From: Eulemur rufifrons
Lineage: Eukaryota > Chordata > Mammalia > Primates > Lemuridae
DNA: 64,000 bases
NCBI RefSeq assembly: GCF_041146395.1
Contig: NC_090989.1
Location: 243,836,843 to 243,900,842, forward strand
Direction of reading: 5' to 3'
The translations under genes were made by a program, and so were the position numbers. The notes under the pieces are model-generated. The model had not been told where the DNA came from and did no database searches. It worked only from the letters and a program-made list of their open reading frames with translations. Below, one piece after another: positions 1 through 15,164 of the stretch. How positions within the stretch are numbered: the stretch's first letter is position 1; each line of letters starts with the position of its first letter.

Positions 1-59
1 AAGATTTCCTTGGCTATTTTAAACCCTGTTAATTTTTATATAAATTTATATAAATTAAA

Positions 60-1085
60 ATCATATTTCTTTTTCACACACAAAAAATCCTGGTATTTTG
101 ATTAGGATTGCATTGACTCTAGATCAGTATGTAGATGTATATATGTTAACTTAGTATCCATAGACCATTAATTCACTCTGCTTAATTATTAATTTACTTG
201 TTAATCCTAATTGTACGTTCTTTTAGATTTTCTATGTATACAATCATAATTTCTTCTTTTTGTAATTTTAAACCTTTATTTTCCTTGCATTATTGAAAGT
301 GTAATTTTTTTTTTTTAGTTTTGTTATCTTTATTTAGCAAGAAACATTCTGTTGGGCTAGTTGTATATTTCCACAATGACATCACTTTTTAAAATCCTTT
401 ATCTTCACCCAGTTGTTTCCCACTATGCTTCCTTGAAGGTAACAGATTTCCATATAGGTATACGAGTGAAAGTATAATTTTGAATAGAAGAAAAATGGAT
501 ATCCTTATCATGTGTCTTAACTAAAGGGAAAAATGTTCAGTATTTTACCATTAAGATGCTAACTGTAGAATTTTTGTGGCCAACAAAATTATCATATTTA
601 GATAGTTCCCTTCTACTACTAGTATGCTAAGAGCTTTTATCAGGAACAGGTTTTATATTTTTTATTTTTATTTAAATCCAAGAGCTAAAGGACATGAACA
701 GGTTTTAGATTTCATGAAATGATTTGGGGCATAGACCAAGAAGATAATCTTAAAAATTCTGTTAAAATGGTGAATTACACATTGATTTTCACGTTAAGTC
801 AACCTTTCATTCCTTCTTGGTAAGGATATATATTTTATATATTGGTGAATTCAACCTGTAAATATCTATCTTGTTTAAGGTGTTTGCATCTATGTTTATA
901 AGACATATTGGCCTGTGATTTTCCTTTTATGTAAAGTTCTTACCAGATTTTGGTATTAGGGATATGTTGGTATTAGGGCAGTGGGAACTGTTTTCTCTTT
1001 TTGTATTCTTCAGAAGAGTGTGTGTGAAATATAGATTATTATTTTTTTTAATTTTTGGTAGAATTTACTACCAAAGGAATTTTTT
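60..1085 (-). mobile_element. Old L1 fragment, ORF2 region, antisense
   Basis: T-rich sequence that matches, on the minus strand, the L1 reverse-transcriptase region. Phrases near 90-125 (gattaggattgcattgactc) and 875-910 (gtgtttgcatctatg, then tataagacatattggcct) recur in the younger L1 of this window around 26310-26340 and 27175-27215. Many indels and stops; no ORF of note. The two phrases lie closer together here than in an intact L1, so an internal deletion is likely. The subfamily cannot be given by eye. Confidence 0.7.
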
Positions 1086-2045
1086 TAAACCTTCATTAGA
1101 GTTTAACTGACATTTAATAAATTGCAGAAATTGCAAATTAATTTGATAAGTTTTGACATATGTACACACTTATGAAACTATTGTCACAATCTAGATAATA
1201 AACATATTGATCACCTTTGAAATTCCTTCCTGTTGCCTCTCTCCACTTCTCTAATCCCAGGCAACAATTGATATGCATTTCGGCTCTGTATTAGTTTGTA
1301 TTTTCTAGAATTTTATGTAAATGGGTTACACACTATATACCCTTTTTGCCTGGATTCTTCTATTCAACATAACCATTTAAATATTCATTCATGTTGCAGT
1401 GCGTATCAATATCACTGTCAATACCAAGTTTGTTCCTTTTTATTGATCCATGCTATTCCATTGCATAGATATACCATAGTTGATCTATTTGCCTCTTGTT
1501 GGGTTGATTCCAGTTTTTAACTATTACAAATAAGTCTGCTATGAATATTCATGTACAAGTCCTTATATGGTCATTTGTTTTCATTTTTCTTGAGTAGGAA
1601 TGACTAGATTAAATGATAGGTGTATCTATATAGTTTAAGAAAGGGCTAAGCTGTTTTCAAAGTGTTATGCCATTTTATATTCCTATCAGCAGTATATGAG
1701 AATTTCAGTTCATCCACATTCTTATCAACATTGTGTATGGTCAGTCTTTTTAATTTTAGCCATTCTAATAAGCATATAGTAATATCTCATTCTGATTTTA
1801 ATTGGTATTTTCCTAATGTCTAATAAAAAGTATCTTATCATCTGCTCTTTTACCTTTTCATATATATGTGTATATATCTTATATATATATTTCTTGCAAT
1901 TATTTTTTCTGCCAGCCTGTGGCTTTTCTTTTCATTATACGTATTCTAGATTTCTTGAAGTTGTGATGGAGTTCTATGATGCTCTGTTCATTTTGTTAAA
2001 AATCCTCTTCTTTCTGTTTGATTTTGGATATTTTCTATTGCCATA
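1086..2045 (-). mobile_element. Old L1 3' end fragment, antisense
   Basis: Reads on the minus strand as the end of ORF2 plus 3' UTR of an old mammalian L1. The stretch at 1450-1560 (ccattgcatagatataccat, then 'ctgctatgaatattcatgta') is the degraded equivalent of the ORF2 C-terminal region seen intact at 25110-25220. The short ORFs here (74 and 76 codons, plus strand) are chance openings in T-rich DNA. Confidence 0.6.
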
Positions 2046-3040
2046 ACTTCAAATCTGCTCACGATTCCATTTATTGCTTTGTTTTTTTTTTCTTTGAAAT
2101 TATGGTTTTCATCTCTAGAATTTTTATTTGATTCTTTTTTATATCTTGTATATCTCCACCTGACTCTTTGAACACGTGGAATATAGTTATTAATGTTTTA
2201 ATGGCATCTGCTAATTTTAACATCTGTTTAAGTTCTGGTTTTATTTTAATTGATTGTTTTTTGGTTTCAATTGATTGCTTTGCTCTTCATTATGGGTTAT
2301 AGTACCCTGCTTCTCATAACTGGTGATATTTTACTAGATGTTGGATATTGTGAATTTTACCTTTTTTGGTATTGGGTATTTTTCTATTCCTATAAATATT
2401 CTTGAGATTTTTGTCTGGGATGTGATTAAATTACTTGAAAAGTCTTTTTGGCTATTGTTTTGAAGATTTTTTAGTTGGGACTGGAACCCTGTTCAGTTTA
2501 GGGTTAATTATTTCTCACTACTGAGATAAAACTCTTCTGTGTACAATAGTCACTTCCCCAAGAATCATAATTTTTTTTCCATTTTTCTTGGAGGTAAAAG
2601 GCATTATTTCTGGTTCTATATAAGCATCAAATGTTATTACATCCAGTCCTTTCGGCTTGTTTCCCTTGGCCTCACGTAATTTCCTCACATGCTTGTGCTA
2701 ATTATACTCAGCTGAGTACTCCAGCGTTCTTTAAAGTTCTTTCTCTCTGTTGATTTCTCTTCTCTAATATACTCTCGTTCTACCACACTCTAGCTGCCTT
2801 GGTGTCTCTAGACTTAAAACTGTCTTTTCAACTCAGGGAGTCTTCTGGGCTCTGCCTCAATTTCCCCTTTCTACTCTATCTGGAAACTTCCTATAGATAG
2901 GAAGCTGGAGCAAGAGTGGGGCTGACTTCATTTGTTTTGTATCTCCCAGAAATCCATGTCTTTTGGCCTGATGTCAAGTGTCTTAAAAATTCTTGTTTCA
3001 CATATTTTGTTATTTTATTAGTTGATTTTTTTGTCTTAGT
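2046..3040 (-). mobile_element. Probable ancient L1/HAL1-like sequence, antisense
   Basis: T-rich, with old L1 character (for example ttgctctt and ggatattgtgaatttta motifs), but too diverged to assign confidently. It ends where the next, better preserved L1 3' UTR begins. No coding potential. Part could be unique sequence. Confidence 0.35.
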
Positions 3041-5150
3041 TTTTTAAAAAAACTATTTTCATTTAAAAAATTTATTCATTTTAATTGATAAATAAAAATT
3101 GTATGATTTAATGTGTACAATATAATGTTTTGAAATTTGTATACATTATAGAATGGCTAAATTGAGCTAATTAGCATATACATAACTTTACATACTTATT
3201 TTTTACTGTAAGAACATTTCATAGTTACTCTTAACAATTTTCAAGAATACATTGTTTTTAATTATAGTCACAATGTTTTGCAATAGGTCACTTGAACTTT
3301 TTCCTTCTATCTAGCTGAAATTTTGTACCCTTTGACCATTATCTCCCCAACCTGTCCCCCAGCCCCAGTCCCTGGTAACCACTATTCTATTCTCTGCTTT
3401 TTTGAGTTCAAATTTTTTAGATTTCACATCTAAAAAATCATGCAGTATTTTTCTTTTTGTGATTGGCATATTTCGCTTGACTTAATGTTCTCCAGTTTCA
3501 TCCATGTTGTTGCAAATGCCAGGATTTTCTTCTTTTTTAAGGCTGCATAGTATTCCATTGTGTATATCTCCCACATTTTCTTTATTTGTTCATCAGTGAC
3601 TGAACATGTAGGTTGCTTCCATGTCTTAGCTATTGTGAATAGTGCTGCAATGAACATCAGAATACAGATATCTGTTTGACATACTGATTTCGTTTCCTTT
3701 GGATATATACCCAGAAGTGGAATTGCTGGATCACATGGTAGTTCTATTTTTAAGTTTTTGAAGAATTTTCATACTGTTTTCTATAATGTCTCTACCAATT
3801 ATATATTCCCACCAACAATGTTTAAGGGCTCCCTTTCTCCACATCCTATCCAATACTGCTGTAGTTCATCTCTTTACTATATTGATTCCTTTTTTGTGCA
3901 GGAGCTTTTTAGTTTAATGCAGTTCCATTTGTCTATTTTTACTTGTGTTGCTGTGCTTTTAGGGACATATAAAAAAAAATCATTGCCCAGACCAATGTCG
4001 TGGAGTTTTTCCCATGTATTTTCTTCTAGTAGTTTTAATTTCAGGTCTTATGTTTAAGTCTTTAATTCATTTTGAGTTGATTTTTGTATCTGTTGTGAGA
4101 TATGGGTCCAATTTCATTCTTGTTCATATGGTTATCTAGTTATCCCAACACAATTTATTGAAGAGATTGTCTTTTCCCCATTGTGTGTTCTTGGCACCTT
4201 TGTTGAAAATCAATTGACTGTAAATGTGTTTGGACTCTCTATTCTGTTCCTTTGGTCTATGGGTCTATTTTTATTCCAGTACTGTTTATGCTGTTTTGAT
4301 TGCAATAGCTTTGTAGTATATTTTAAGGTCAGGTAGTGTGATGCCACCAGATTTTTTCTTTTTGGTCAAGATTGCTTTGGTTATTTGGGATCTATTCTAG
4401 TTCCATATGAATTTTCAGATATTTTTTTCTATTTCTGTGAAAAAAATATCATTGAAATTTTGATAAGGATTGCATTGAATCTAGAGATTCCTTTGGGTAG
4501 TATGGATGTTTTGACAATATCCTTCAATCCATGAATATGAGATATCTTTCCATTTATTTGTGTGTGTGTTTTTTAATTCTTTCATTAATGTTTTTTAGTT
4601 CCTTGCAGATCCTTCACTTCCTTGGTTAAACTTATTCCTGAGCATTTATTTTTTGTAGCTATTATAAATGGGATTGTTTTGATGATTTTTTTCAGATAGT
4701 TCTCTGTTAGCATATAGAAATGCTACTTATTTTTTATGTTGATTTTGTATTCTGCAATTATACTGAATTCATTAGTTCTAACAGTTTCTTGGTTGAGGCT
4801 CTCAAGCTTTCCATATAAAAGATCATGTTGTCCATAAACAGGGACAATTTATCTTCTTTCTTTGCAATTTGAATGCCTTTATTTCTTTCTCTTGCTCAAT
4901 TGGTCTGGCTAGGACTTCCAGTATTATGCTCAATAGAAGCGGCAAGAGTGGGTGGCCTTCTCTTGTTCCTGATCTTAGAGGAGAAGCTTTCCACTTATTA
5001 CTGTTGACTATATGTTAGCTATGGGTTTGTTATATCTGGCCATCTTTATTGTGTTGAGGCACATTCTTTCTATATCTAACATGTTGAGAGTTTTATCATG
5101 AAAGTATGTTGAATTTTGTCAAATGCTTATATAAATTTTTAGGCTTCCAT
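3041..5150 (-). mobile_element. L1 (L1MA-like) 3' UTR and ORF2 3' half, antisense
   Basis: 3041-3420 resembles the primate-era L1MA 3' UTR. From 3421 the minus strand reads into ORF2. Positions 3430-3657 encode a 75-aa remnant with the ORF2 C-terminal signature (FTIAKTWKQPTC, YTMEYYAALKK), homologous to [18 protein letters not shown] in the younger copies at 24971-25357 and 51400-51520. Upstream ORF2 continues in pieces to about 5130. It carries many frameshifts and is clearly older than the L1 at 24623-31973. Confidence 0.75.
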
Positions 5151-5200
5151 TTCCTTATCTGTAGAGTAAAAATAGTAGCTATGTGTTTTAGAGAACTATC

Positions 5201-5552
5201 TGTGTTCATTCAGGTTGCTATATCAAAATATTTCAGGCCAGGTGGCTTGTAAACAATAGAAATTTATGTCTCACATTTCTGGAGGCTGGGAAGACAAGGT
5301 TCTATAAGATTCAGTGTTTGGTGAGGTCTCACTTTCTGTTTCATAGCTGGTGCCTTCTCATTGCATCCTCTTATGGTGGAAAGGACAAATAAGCTCCCTC
5401 AAGGCTTCTTTATGAGACCACTAATCTCATTTATGCAGTCTCTGCCCTCATGATCAAATCACCTTCTAAAGGCCCCACCTCTTCATACTATTGTAGTGAT
5501 TATTAGATTTCAACATGGATTCTGGGGGGACACAAACTTTCAGAATATAGCA
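5201..5552 (-). mobile_element. MLT1-type MaLR LTR (solo), antisense
   Basis: The minus strand shows the usual MLT1 order: ...cctcatgaatgg-like and CCACC/AAAGG segments, then the 3' part 'cttcccagcctccagaaatgtgag' and 'aataaatttctg'-like sequence. On the plus strand this appears as 'agaaatttatgtctcacatttctggaggctgggaag' broken by substitutions. Starts tgttcattcagg and ends cagaatatagca. An endogenous retrovirus-like LTR of the MaLR class, with no internal region beside it. Confidence 0.75.
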
Positions 5553-6182
5553 AGGACCAGATAGGAGTAGAAGAGCACGCTAAATAATGAAGAGATCTCA
5601 TGAGTAAGGGATCCTGGTTGCAATTCCTGGATCTAACACCTATAAACTAGATGAACTTGGACAAGTTGTTAAGTCCCATGCAGACAGCATCTGCATACAT
5701 TTTGTTTCACTCCCTATCCACAGCGTAGAACCTGTATAGGAAATACACACATGGTATTTATTGAATTAAATGCTTTGTCAAATAAGGGAATTTGAGAAGA
5801 TTAAACCTAATGTCATGTTTTGTTCATATATTCTGTAATTCTAGGTAATATTTATGTAAAAGTGCTTTGAAGGTTGAAGACTAAAAATGTAAGGGACTAT
5901 TTTCAATTCTGGCTACATAACTGTGAAGCTGCTGGAGTAAGAGACTTTCGATATTCATGCTAGATAACTGGTGTTGAGGCGAGATTTTTCAATAGAGAGT
6001 GGAAAGCCAGAGTATGGACTACAAAGTTCTGCTGAACTAAATGATGATCATTTGTATATCAATAAAATTACTAGATAGTCCACCCCCACTTAATTGTTCA
6101 GTTGGTTCTAAAAGTGCTAGCTTAATAATTTTAAGATACATTTAATATTCTTACCTGAAAATTATAATACATTGAGTCTCTG

Positions 6183-6194
6183 CCCCCCCCCCCC
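6183..6194. repeat. Poly-C run (C12)
   Basis: Twelve consecutive C in otherwise AT-rich DNA, within 'ctctg(C)12agag'. Likely length-variable. Confidence 0.9.
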
Positions 6195-6793
6195 AGAGAC
6201 TATGGCCTATATTGTTGGTCCTTACCTAGCAAGAAACCCTCCTTTGCTGATACTTTTTGAAATGACTTGGCTACAATCGGTGTCCAATACACAAACATTT
6301 ATATACCTCTGGATGTGGGTAATGATGAACTTAATGCAGATTTTTTGTGGTTATTTTTTCTAGAGCATTATGGTTTTAAAGAGAAAATATGGTTTCAAAG
6401 GTATATTGCAAATTGCCCAAGTTAATTTTAAGACTTACTTCTCAAAACTCAGACCACTAAATAGAATATTTTTTGAAATGTATGTTCTACTGTCATGTTG
6501 GATCTTAAAGCTACATCTAAAAAATGCTATATACCATAATAATGGTAACCCTAAGCAATTTTGAAAGCTTTTTTTTTTTTTTTCTGTTAATGGGGGACAT
6601 TACCTCCTTTCTTTTTGACTGTGAAAGATTTGGGTCAGCAAAGATGTAACAAGATGCATATCATTGCAGAATTCCCTTATTGTCACCTGTTGCTAGGGCA
6701 TTGTCAGATGTGGAAAAAATGACTGGAATCTGTTAATTTTTTTTCCATTTTTTAATGTTTCTGACTGATGTGTGTTTTTGGCAAAATGCTATT

Positions 6794-6828
6794 TGTGTGT
6801 GTGTGTGTGTGTGTGTATGTGTGTGTAT
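6794..6828. repeat. (TG)n microsatellite
   Basis: About 17 TG units with one TA interruption, directly readable. Z-DNA-prone and likely polymorphic. Confidence 0.95.
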
Positions 6829-7394
6829 GAGAGGCACAAAGGAGAGAGAAAAGCTGAAAGGTAGAGATATCTTTTTTACTTTCCTTAGGCAAATATTATT
6901 TTCCTATTCAGTCTTAGTTCTGCTTAGTGTTTACTAGCTCTCAATCATAACTTCTTTTGGAACACAAACAAAATCTGTGCTAGCAATTCCTGCTAAATGT
7001 TCTGATTTTATGGGTTAACATCTTCTATCTTTCTATCCTCAGGAGTTTCTGGGCTTGTAGACTTGTGGACATACGAGAACCGTGTTATGTTCAAAGATAT
7101 AGGTTCCTCTACCTATGTGTTCAATTCTAATTCTTCTATATAACTGTACAATAAATACAGTCTTTGTTCTCTGGGAAACAGCAACATTTGTTCTTTTTAA
7201 GGTTGAACTTTGGGTCTCACACATGGATAGAATATTAGGGTTACAACAACTTCCAAGATAATTTTTGTAGAACTTTTATTTAATGGATAAGAGAATTGTA
7301 GATGAGAGTAAGCAAATGGCTTGTCAAAGATCCCGCTGCTTTAGTAGTGACAAGGCCCCTGTAAACTACCAGATTTTTACAGTTATTTAGACTT

Positions 7395-8864
<1,470 letters not shown>

Positions 8865-8877
8865 TAAAATAAGGGTA
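8865..8877. repeat. 13-bp TSD, right copy (HNRNPA1 retrocopy)
   Basis: Identical to 7468-7480. It follows the A-rich tail directly, the signature of L1-mediated insertion. Confidence 0.93.
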
Positions 8878-8985
8878 AATTCCATTTTTTAAATTTATGA
8901 GGATTAATTAAGATAAAAATGTAAATCTCTTGGCACATTTCTGACAAACAGTAGGCATTCACTCAATAAATGTTAATATCTTCCC
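8866..8985 (+). mobile_element. MIR SINE, 3' part (continues 7395-7480)
   Basis: Continues the interrupted MIR: 'aataagggtaaattcc...tgaggattaattaagataaaa...cttggcacat...cagtaggcattcactcaataaatgtta' is the MIR 3' half and tail. With the retrocopy and one TSD removed, the MIR is contiguous. Confidence 0.8.
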
Positions 8986-9768
8986 TCCTACATTAAGGAT
9001 TATTGTGAAAATCAAATAAGATAATGGATGTAAAATTGCTTTGTGGATTGGAAACATGTAGTTAACAGATGGAGTTTCAGAAAGTCAACACATACTAAAA
9101 TTTTCTTCACCTTGCAAGTTCAATTCCAACGAGAAGAGGCAGACACTTCAAGATCAAAGCAGCACTTTAGTGATAAAAGTTGGATTAGAAGTTGTAGTTT
9201 TGATGTGCTTCCCAGTGCTTTGCTCTAGAATTAAACTTATCTGCTCAGGCATAGGCAACCTGGGTAGGTACAAGTTTTACCCACTGCTACAAGTAACTTA
9301 CTGCAAGTGGGAGAGGAAAGAGAATGAATGATTCCTGCAGGGAGGCAGAGAAAGCTCTAAAGGAACAGAGCTACACACGGCCAATTATGTTTTCAAAATT
9401 GCCAATCAGGTAACTTGCTCCACCTCACATGGGACAGAAACTGAAAATGCTATTTCTGAAGCCCTTTCTTCATGGAAAGAAAATACGAGGATAGAAAATG
9501 TAGGTTTCCCCAACAGACACATATATATTCTTGTGAAGAAACCCCAAATCAACCTCTCTCCTTCAATTTACCACTCCTAATTAAGCTTGGAACTTCTATT
9601 TCATATTACTAAAATGCCCTTATATTTCCTTCAAAGATGCTTAAAACTCATCTCATAATATGTTCAGTGAAAATAGCAGATGAGAAAATTATACTGCATT
9701 ACAATGTATAATATGATAATATGTATACGCAGTATATATTGTATGTGTGATGTGTGTGCATGTACACT
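8986..9768. other. Intergenic, nothing recognised
   Basis: Unassigned sequence between the split MIR and the first Alu. A 61-codon ORF at 9043-9228 has no recognisable similarity. Confidence 0.5.
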
Positions 9769-9788
9769 AAAAGAATGTATAATTACAG

Positions 9789-10129
<341 letters not shown>

Positions 10130-10149
10130 AAAAGAATGTATAATTACAG

Positions 10150-10540
10150 AAGAAATAGAAAAAATTACATTGAAATATTCACTATGACTACTTTTAGGTA
10201 TGATTAGGAATGATTATTATTATCACGCGTTTTGTATTTTTTAGAATGTGTTAATGGTGTATTTTTAAAAAGTTGACCTCTCCCCCCACAAACCCTAAAA
10301 ATGAGCATAAACAAAAACCTAACCCATCCAATTATTTCTTCTTTCCCAATCCTGGAGAAGTTTTCTCATTTCTTCTTTTCAGTTAAGTTCAGTAGGAGTC
10401 ATTCAACAAACCCACTTCATGCACTGAACACTTATGGAAGAAAAATTCACCTGAAGTCCAATCAAAGATTATGAAATTGCAAATATTGTATGTGACATTG
10501 TCATCCTTAAATACTTACCTTTTCCATTATTTGTGAGTAA
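10150..10540. other. Intergenic, nothing recognised
   Basis: AT-rich sequence after the Alu with no gene or assignable repeat. Confidence 0.5.
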
Positions 10541-11330
10541 TGATAAAACTTGAAGGTAAACGCAACAATTTTAATTCCTTTTCCTTCGCCAGTGTCTTTT
10601 CACATATTTAAGAGCCACTTGTGTTTACAATTCTGTGAAATGTATGTTCATATTCTTTGCCTCTATTTTCTATTTTTTGATATTTTCTTGTCAACATGTT
10701 GGTGCTTTTTGTATATTAGAAAAATTAGTGCATTGTTTATAATAAGAATTATAACTATTTTCTAACTTTGTTATTTTGTTGATAGTTCTGATATAACTTT
10801 TGGTGGGTTTTTTGTCATACAGACTTAATTTTTTAAAAACTGTGTTCCATTTATCCATCTTTTTAGGTAGCTTCTTTGTTTCTTCATACTTAGAAAGCCT
10901 TACATTTTCAGGTTATAAAAGTTTTTGTGCATGTTTTCTTCTGTGCTATTATGGTTTCATTTTTATATTTAAATTTTGATATTTTGAAATGTTTACTGGT
11001 ATAAAGTATGAGGTATGGAAAATTATTTTTTTCCCTCAGATGGCTATCCAGTCTTACAAGACCATCCATGGAATAATCAGCCATTGCCTCATCTTCATCA
11101 TATACTAAATTCCTATGTGCATTTGTATTTACTTCTTGGCTTTTAATTTGTGTCAGGATTCAATTTGTTTGATTTTTCTTCAAGAGAGTACCATGCTTTT
11201 AAAATTATGGGTTTTTTTCAGTTGTAGAACACTGTTTATTTTTTTTTCCAGCTGTATTTTAACATGGTTAGTTAACAAAACATGTGTACCCCCGTAAGAT
11301 TCTGAAATTAAAAAAAAATATGGTTAGTTA
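10541..11330 (-). mobile_element. Old L1 ORF2 fragment, antisense
   Basis: On the minus strand this follows ORF2 in order. The parts equivalent to 'cttttcatatg', 'ttgccatacag' (here ttgtcatacagactt), 'catttatccatctttt' and 'accatgcttttaaaatta' match the L1 arrangement seen at 20810-21440. Strongly diverged with no ORF. Confidence 0.6.
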
Positions 11331-12442
11331 AATTCTACCTCTTTGTTCCCAGAATATAGTCTAAAAGTGAACTCAGGTGTGGATGTTCTAAAAGATCACA
11401 TATATTAATAGATCTATTATCCTCTATTACAACAACTTCAACAGTTTCTTTGTTTTAGTCAATACTATAGCTTTTGCCATCTTAGAAAGGCACCATTTGA
11501 AATGACATTTAGTCAAGCCTATGATACAACTGATCTTTCAATTATTACCAATCTAGGATGCAGCTGGATTTCAAGTAGAAGGTAAAGTCTGAGATTAGAA
11601 CTGATTATCACAAGCAAGCAGGTAGAACAAGGAGTTTAGCAGAAACATATATCCTTGTTCTTTATGTTTTGCTGAGATGTTTTCCCAGTATCTTTTTAGA
11701 TAGAGAAATATTATCTTTTTCTCAAGTAGAAAAGCCTAGTGATCTTGCCATCTTAGATATTTAGAATGAGATGCCAACTTTGTGTGTGTATAGGTGTGTC
11801 ATGCCAGATACTCTAAATAGATCATTCTAAATACTCCAGAGGCTCTAAAATCTATTCCACAGCATAAATAATCAAGCTTTATGATTTCTTCTATCAAATT
11901 CAAGAAATATCTCCAATCTACTTGAATATACCATTAATTTGCAATATGTCAATACTTTTAGTCCATTGCTACTTTTCACAGTATTTCTACAGCTTCTTTA
12001 AGAGTGTTATAACTATAGCTGGCAGAAAATATCTCTGCAAGCATCTAGAGTGTATGTTTTGTGCCTTTAGTTTATGTGATTCACCATGACTTAGGAATTC
12101 ATCTTCTGAAAATTTATCCTAATGAAATAGCACAAATTGTAGAAAAAATGTATGTGTGTATTTTTTTTTTGTCATGCTACTTAAAAATTAATCAAATTAG
12201 AGACAACTGAAATGTTCTCATTTACGGGAAAGCTATGTAACAGTATTTATAAGAATGGCATATTCATCCTAAAATAATGTTTATAAAGAGGATTTATGAC
12301 ATAGGATAAGGCTGTTGATAAAAGGTTAAGTATTAAAAAATAGAGATATAGAAGATAGTCTCAGATATTAACCTTACATCATATTTATAATAATGATAGA
12401 AGTAATTTTCTGAGAGCTGGGATTATGGATAGTTAATAATTT
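11331..12442. other. Intergenic, nothing recognised
   Basis: AT-rich sequence without a recognisable gene. Short runs may be remnants of ancient repeats, but I could not assign them. Confidence 0.5.
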
Positions 12443-12458
12443 TGATTCTCTAATTTTT

Positions 12459-12783
12459 TTTTTTTTTTTTGAGACAGAGTCTCACTCTGTTGCCCTGGCT
12501 AGAGTGCCATGACGTCAGCCTAGCTCACAGCAACCTGCAACTCCTGGGCTCAAGCAATCCTCCTGCCTCAGCCTCCCAAGTAGCTGGGACTACAGGCATG
12601 CACCACCATGCCAGGCTAATTTTTTCTACATATTTTTAGTTGTCCAGCTAATTTCTTTCGATTTTTAGTAGAGATGGGGTCTCGCTCTTGCTCAGGCTGG
12701 TCTCGAACTCCTGAGCTCAAATGATCCACCCGCCTCGGCCTCCCAAGTGCTAGGATTACAGGCGTGAGCCACCGCGCCCGGCC
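12459..12783 (-). mobile_element. Alu SINE, strepsirrhine-type, full length, antisense
   Basis: Reverse-oriented dimeric Alu: poly-T, gagacagagtctcactctgt, then ...gggtctcgctcttgctcagg... and the terminal ccaccgcgcccggcc. Same lemur-type linker as the Alu at 9789. Perfect 16-bp TSD tgattctctaattttt at 12443-12458 and 12784-12799. One internal substitution breaks the terminal CpGs less than in older repeats nearby, so it is relatively young. Confidence 0.97.
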
Positions 12784-12889
12784 TGATTCTCTAATTTTTG
12801 TGATTTTTCTAATTTTTTTTACAATGTGTGCAAAAATATAAACACTTTTAAAAAACATTTGCAGCATTTTCTCTTAACTTCAGTCTGGT

Positions 12890-13625
12890 ATTTCTAAAAT
12901 CATCCATTAATTTTCTTTAATATACCTTTTTACTGAGGTACAACTTAAATACAAATAATTAAAAACTATTGATATATCAATATACATCCATGTAACTACC
13001 ACTCAGATTAAGATAATAAAACATTTCTAGCATCCCATAATTCTCTCTCATGCCTCATTCCAATCAATAGTCATATTAGTAACTAATCATTATTTTAACT
13101 TAATTCTTCTTTCACCATAGATTATATATGCATACTGAACTTTATATAAGTAGAATAATTTAATATGTATTCTTTTGTTCAACATTGTGTTTATAGAAGT
13201 CATCTTTGTTGTTGCATGTAATCAGAGTTTATTCATTTTAATTGTTATGCATACTCTGCATGAATAAACCATTATTTATGTATTATATTGCTAATGGGCA
13301 TTGGGGTCATTTCCTGTTTTGGGCTATAGTGATTAAAGCTACTATAAGCATTCTTGTAACTGTCTTTTCATAGAGATAAATGCTCATTTTTGTTGACTAT
13401 ATATCCAGAATTTGAATTTTGAGGTTATTGGATGTATGTATGTTTAGCTTCAGTAGATACTTTAAAATGCTTTCCCAAAGTGGCCGTACCAATTTACATT
13501 TCCATGGTAAATGGTACGTGAAAACTTGTTTTACTTTTTTTCAGTTCTAGCTGCTTCACTTGTTTCACTTCCTTGGTGTTGTCAGTTATTTTAAGTTTAG
13601 CCGTTCTATGCAGGAGATACAATGG
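12890..13625 (-). mobile_element. Old L1 3' end fragment, antisense
   Basis: Minus-strand L1 3' UTR/ORF2 end: 'ttactgaggtacaacttaaa', 'ccatgtaactaccactcaga', 'cattattt..attgctaatgggca' and 'gctactataagcattcttgt' follow the usual order of the old L1 3' region. Degenerate. Confidence 0.6.
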
Positions 13626-15160
13626 ATCAAGAGAAGCTGCCGCTGAGGAGCTGCACCCAAGGTGTCTCATCTACTTGATCTTATCTCTTAGATCATTGAT
13701 GCTCATTCTTTTTTTCTATTTCTTCTTAAATTTGAGTAAGCCCTATTGATTTCTTCTTATTGTTGGTTATTTTTCTACAGATTATCTTTTGTTAAGATCT
13801 TCCAGTAAATTCTTTATATCATACATTATAATTTTCAGTTCTGTGATTTCCATTTGCTTAAGAATATTTATTACTATCTTTTCCTATAAATTCTATAACA
13901 ATTTTATAATAGTTTTTTTTTAAAAGCCCTTGACTACTAATTTTTATAACTGTGTCATCTATGGATTTGCTTCTATTGACTCTATTTTCTCTTGATTATG
14001 TGTCATATCTTCTGGACTGTTGTTATTTTTCATAAGTTTTGTGCTACTTTGGGTTTTATGTATAATGAATGCAGAAATCAAAATATGGTTTTTGTTTTAT
14101 TTTTCAGAGAGGACAAAACCTCTTTTCTGTTGGGTGGTTAGGATGAGGAGGTGATTATTCAGATCTTTTTAGAGCTGAATTGAGCTGGAACTGAGGGATA
14201 ACTTAATTAGATTGAATTCCCTTACGATTAGCCCAAGCCTCAAATTCCTGCCACTGTCTTGTTATTCTTGTCAATATTTAGCTCAAATGGGTTGGGCTGG
14301 AGTTTCAGGTGTTTGGGTTCATATTTGTATTCAACTTTAGCAACACCTTAAAATTCAAGCACCATGCAAAATTTTGTAATATGGTATAATTTCTCTATTT
14401 TAATCACTCTCTAATGCCACATCCTTGCCTTTTGTTAAGATAAAATCAGCTTTGTGGTTTAAGAGAGAACTGTCAAGCTGATTATTTGTTTCTGTATTGG
14501 GGGCTATTCCAGTTTATTTCACCAACCCACACTGTTTTCTAAAACTTACTTGATTTCTCATTATCCCTTCAAAGTTTGTCTTTGAAGTCCTGCTCCATAG
14601 TCCATCTCTACACAAATCACGCACAAACCCCTGGATATGGAAGCTGTCTCATCTCTCTAATTATGTATAGAGGGCTTATTTCATTTGATTAGTATTTGCA
14701 TGGTATATATTTTCCCATGCTTTGCCTTTCAGCCTTTCTATACCTTTATATTGTAAATGTGCTTTTTAAAACCGCATGTAATTGAGTTTTCAAAATCTAG
14801 TCTGACATGCTTTATTCATTAACCTGAGCATTTAATCCATTACAATTAATGTAAGTGCAGATACATTTGGGTTTAAATCTTTTGTCTTATTTTATTCTAA
14901 TTGTTCTGTTTTGTGTTCATTTTTTAGTTCTTTCGTGCCTTCTTTTGATTATGTATACTATTTGTTTATATCTTTGCTAGTATTGAATTTACAATTGTAT
15001 TTTTCCTCATTTAGTGGTTAATTATCAAAGGATTATATCTTTTTCTTTCCCTGAATAATGAAAAAGATAGATATGTAAGTCCATCAGCCTTTTCCCCTTT
15101 CAATATTTATGGCATTGTTTTCTTAACACATCAAGGTACTTTCCTTTGGACTTGCCTTAA
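13626..15160 (-). mobile_element. Old L1/HAL1-like sequence, antisense
   Basis: T-rich blocks at 13680-14080 and 14690-15160 resemble antisense L1/HAL1 sequence (for example 'catttaatccattacaatta', the region just upstream of ORF2 or its 5' end, compare 28745-28765). 14080-14690 is less certain. The series is interrupted by the LTR at 15165 and seems to continue after it. Confidence 0.5.
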
Positions 15161-15164
15161 TAAG

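Larger units (their letters stand above)
5553..7290. other. Intergenic, no gene seen
   Basis: Mostly unassigned sequence. About 5610-5690 (ctagatgaacttggacaagt) looks like a MIR core in plus orientation, but the match is short. Contains a C12 run and a (TG)n array, listed separately. The 60-64 codon ORFs here have no recognisable similarity. Confidence 0.5.
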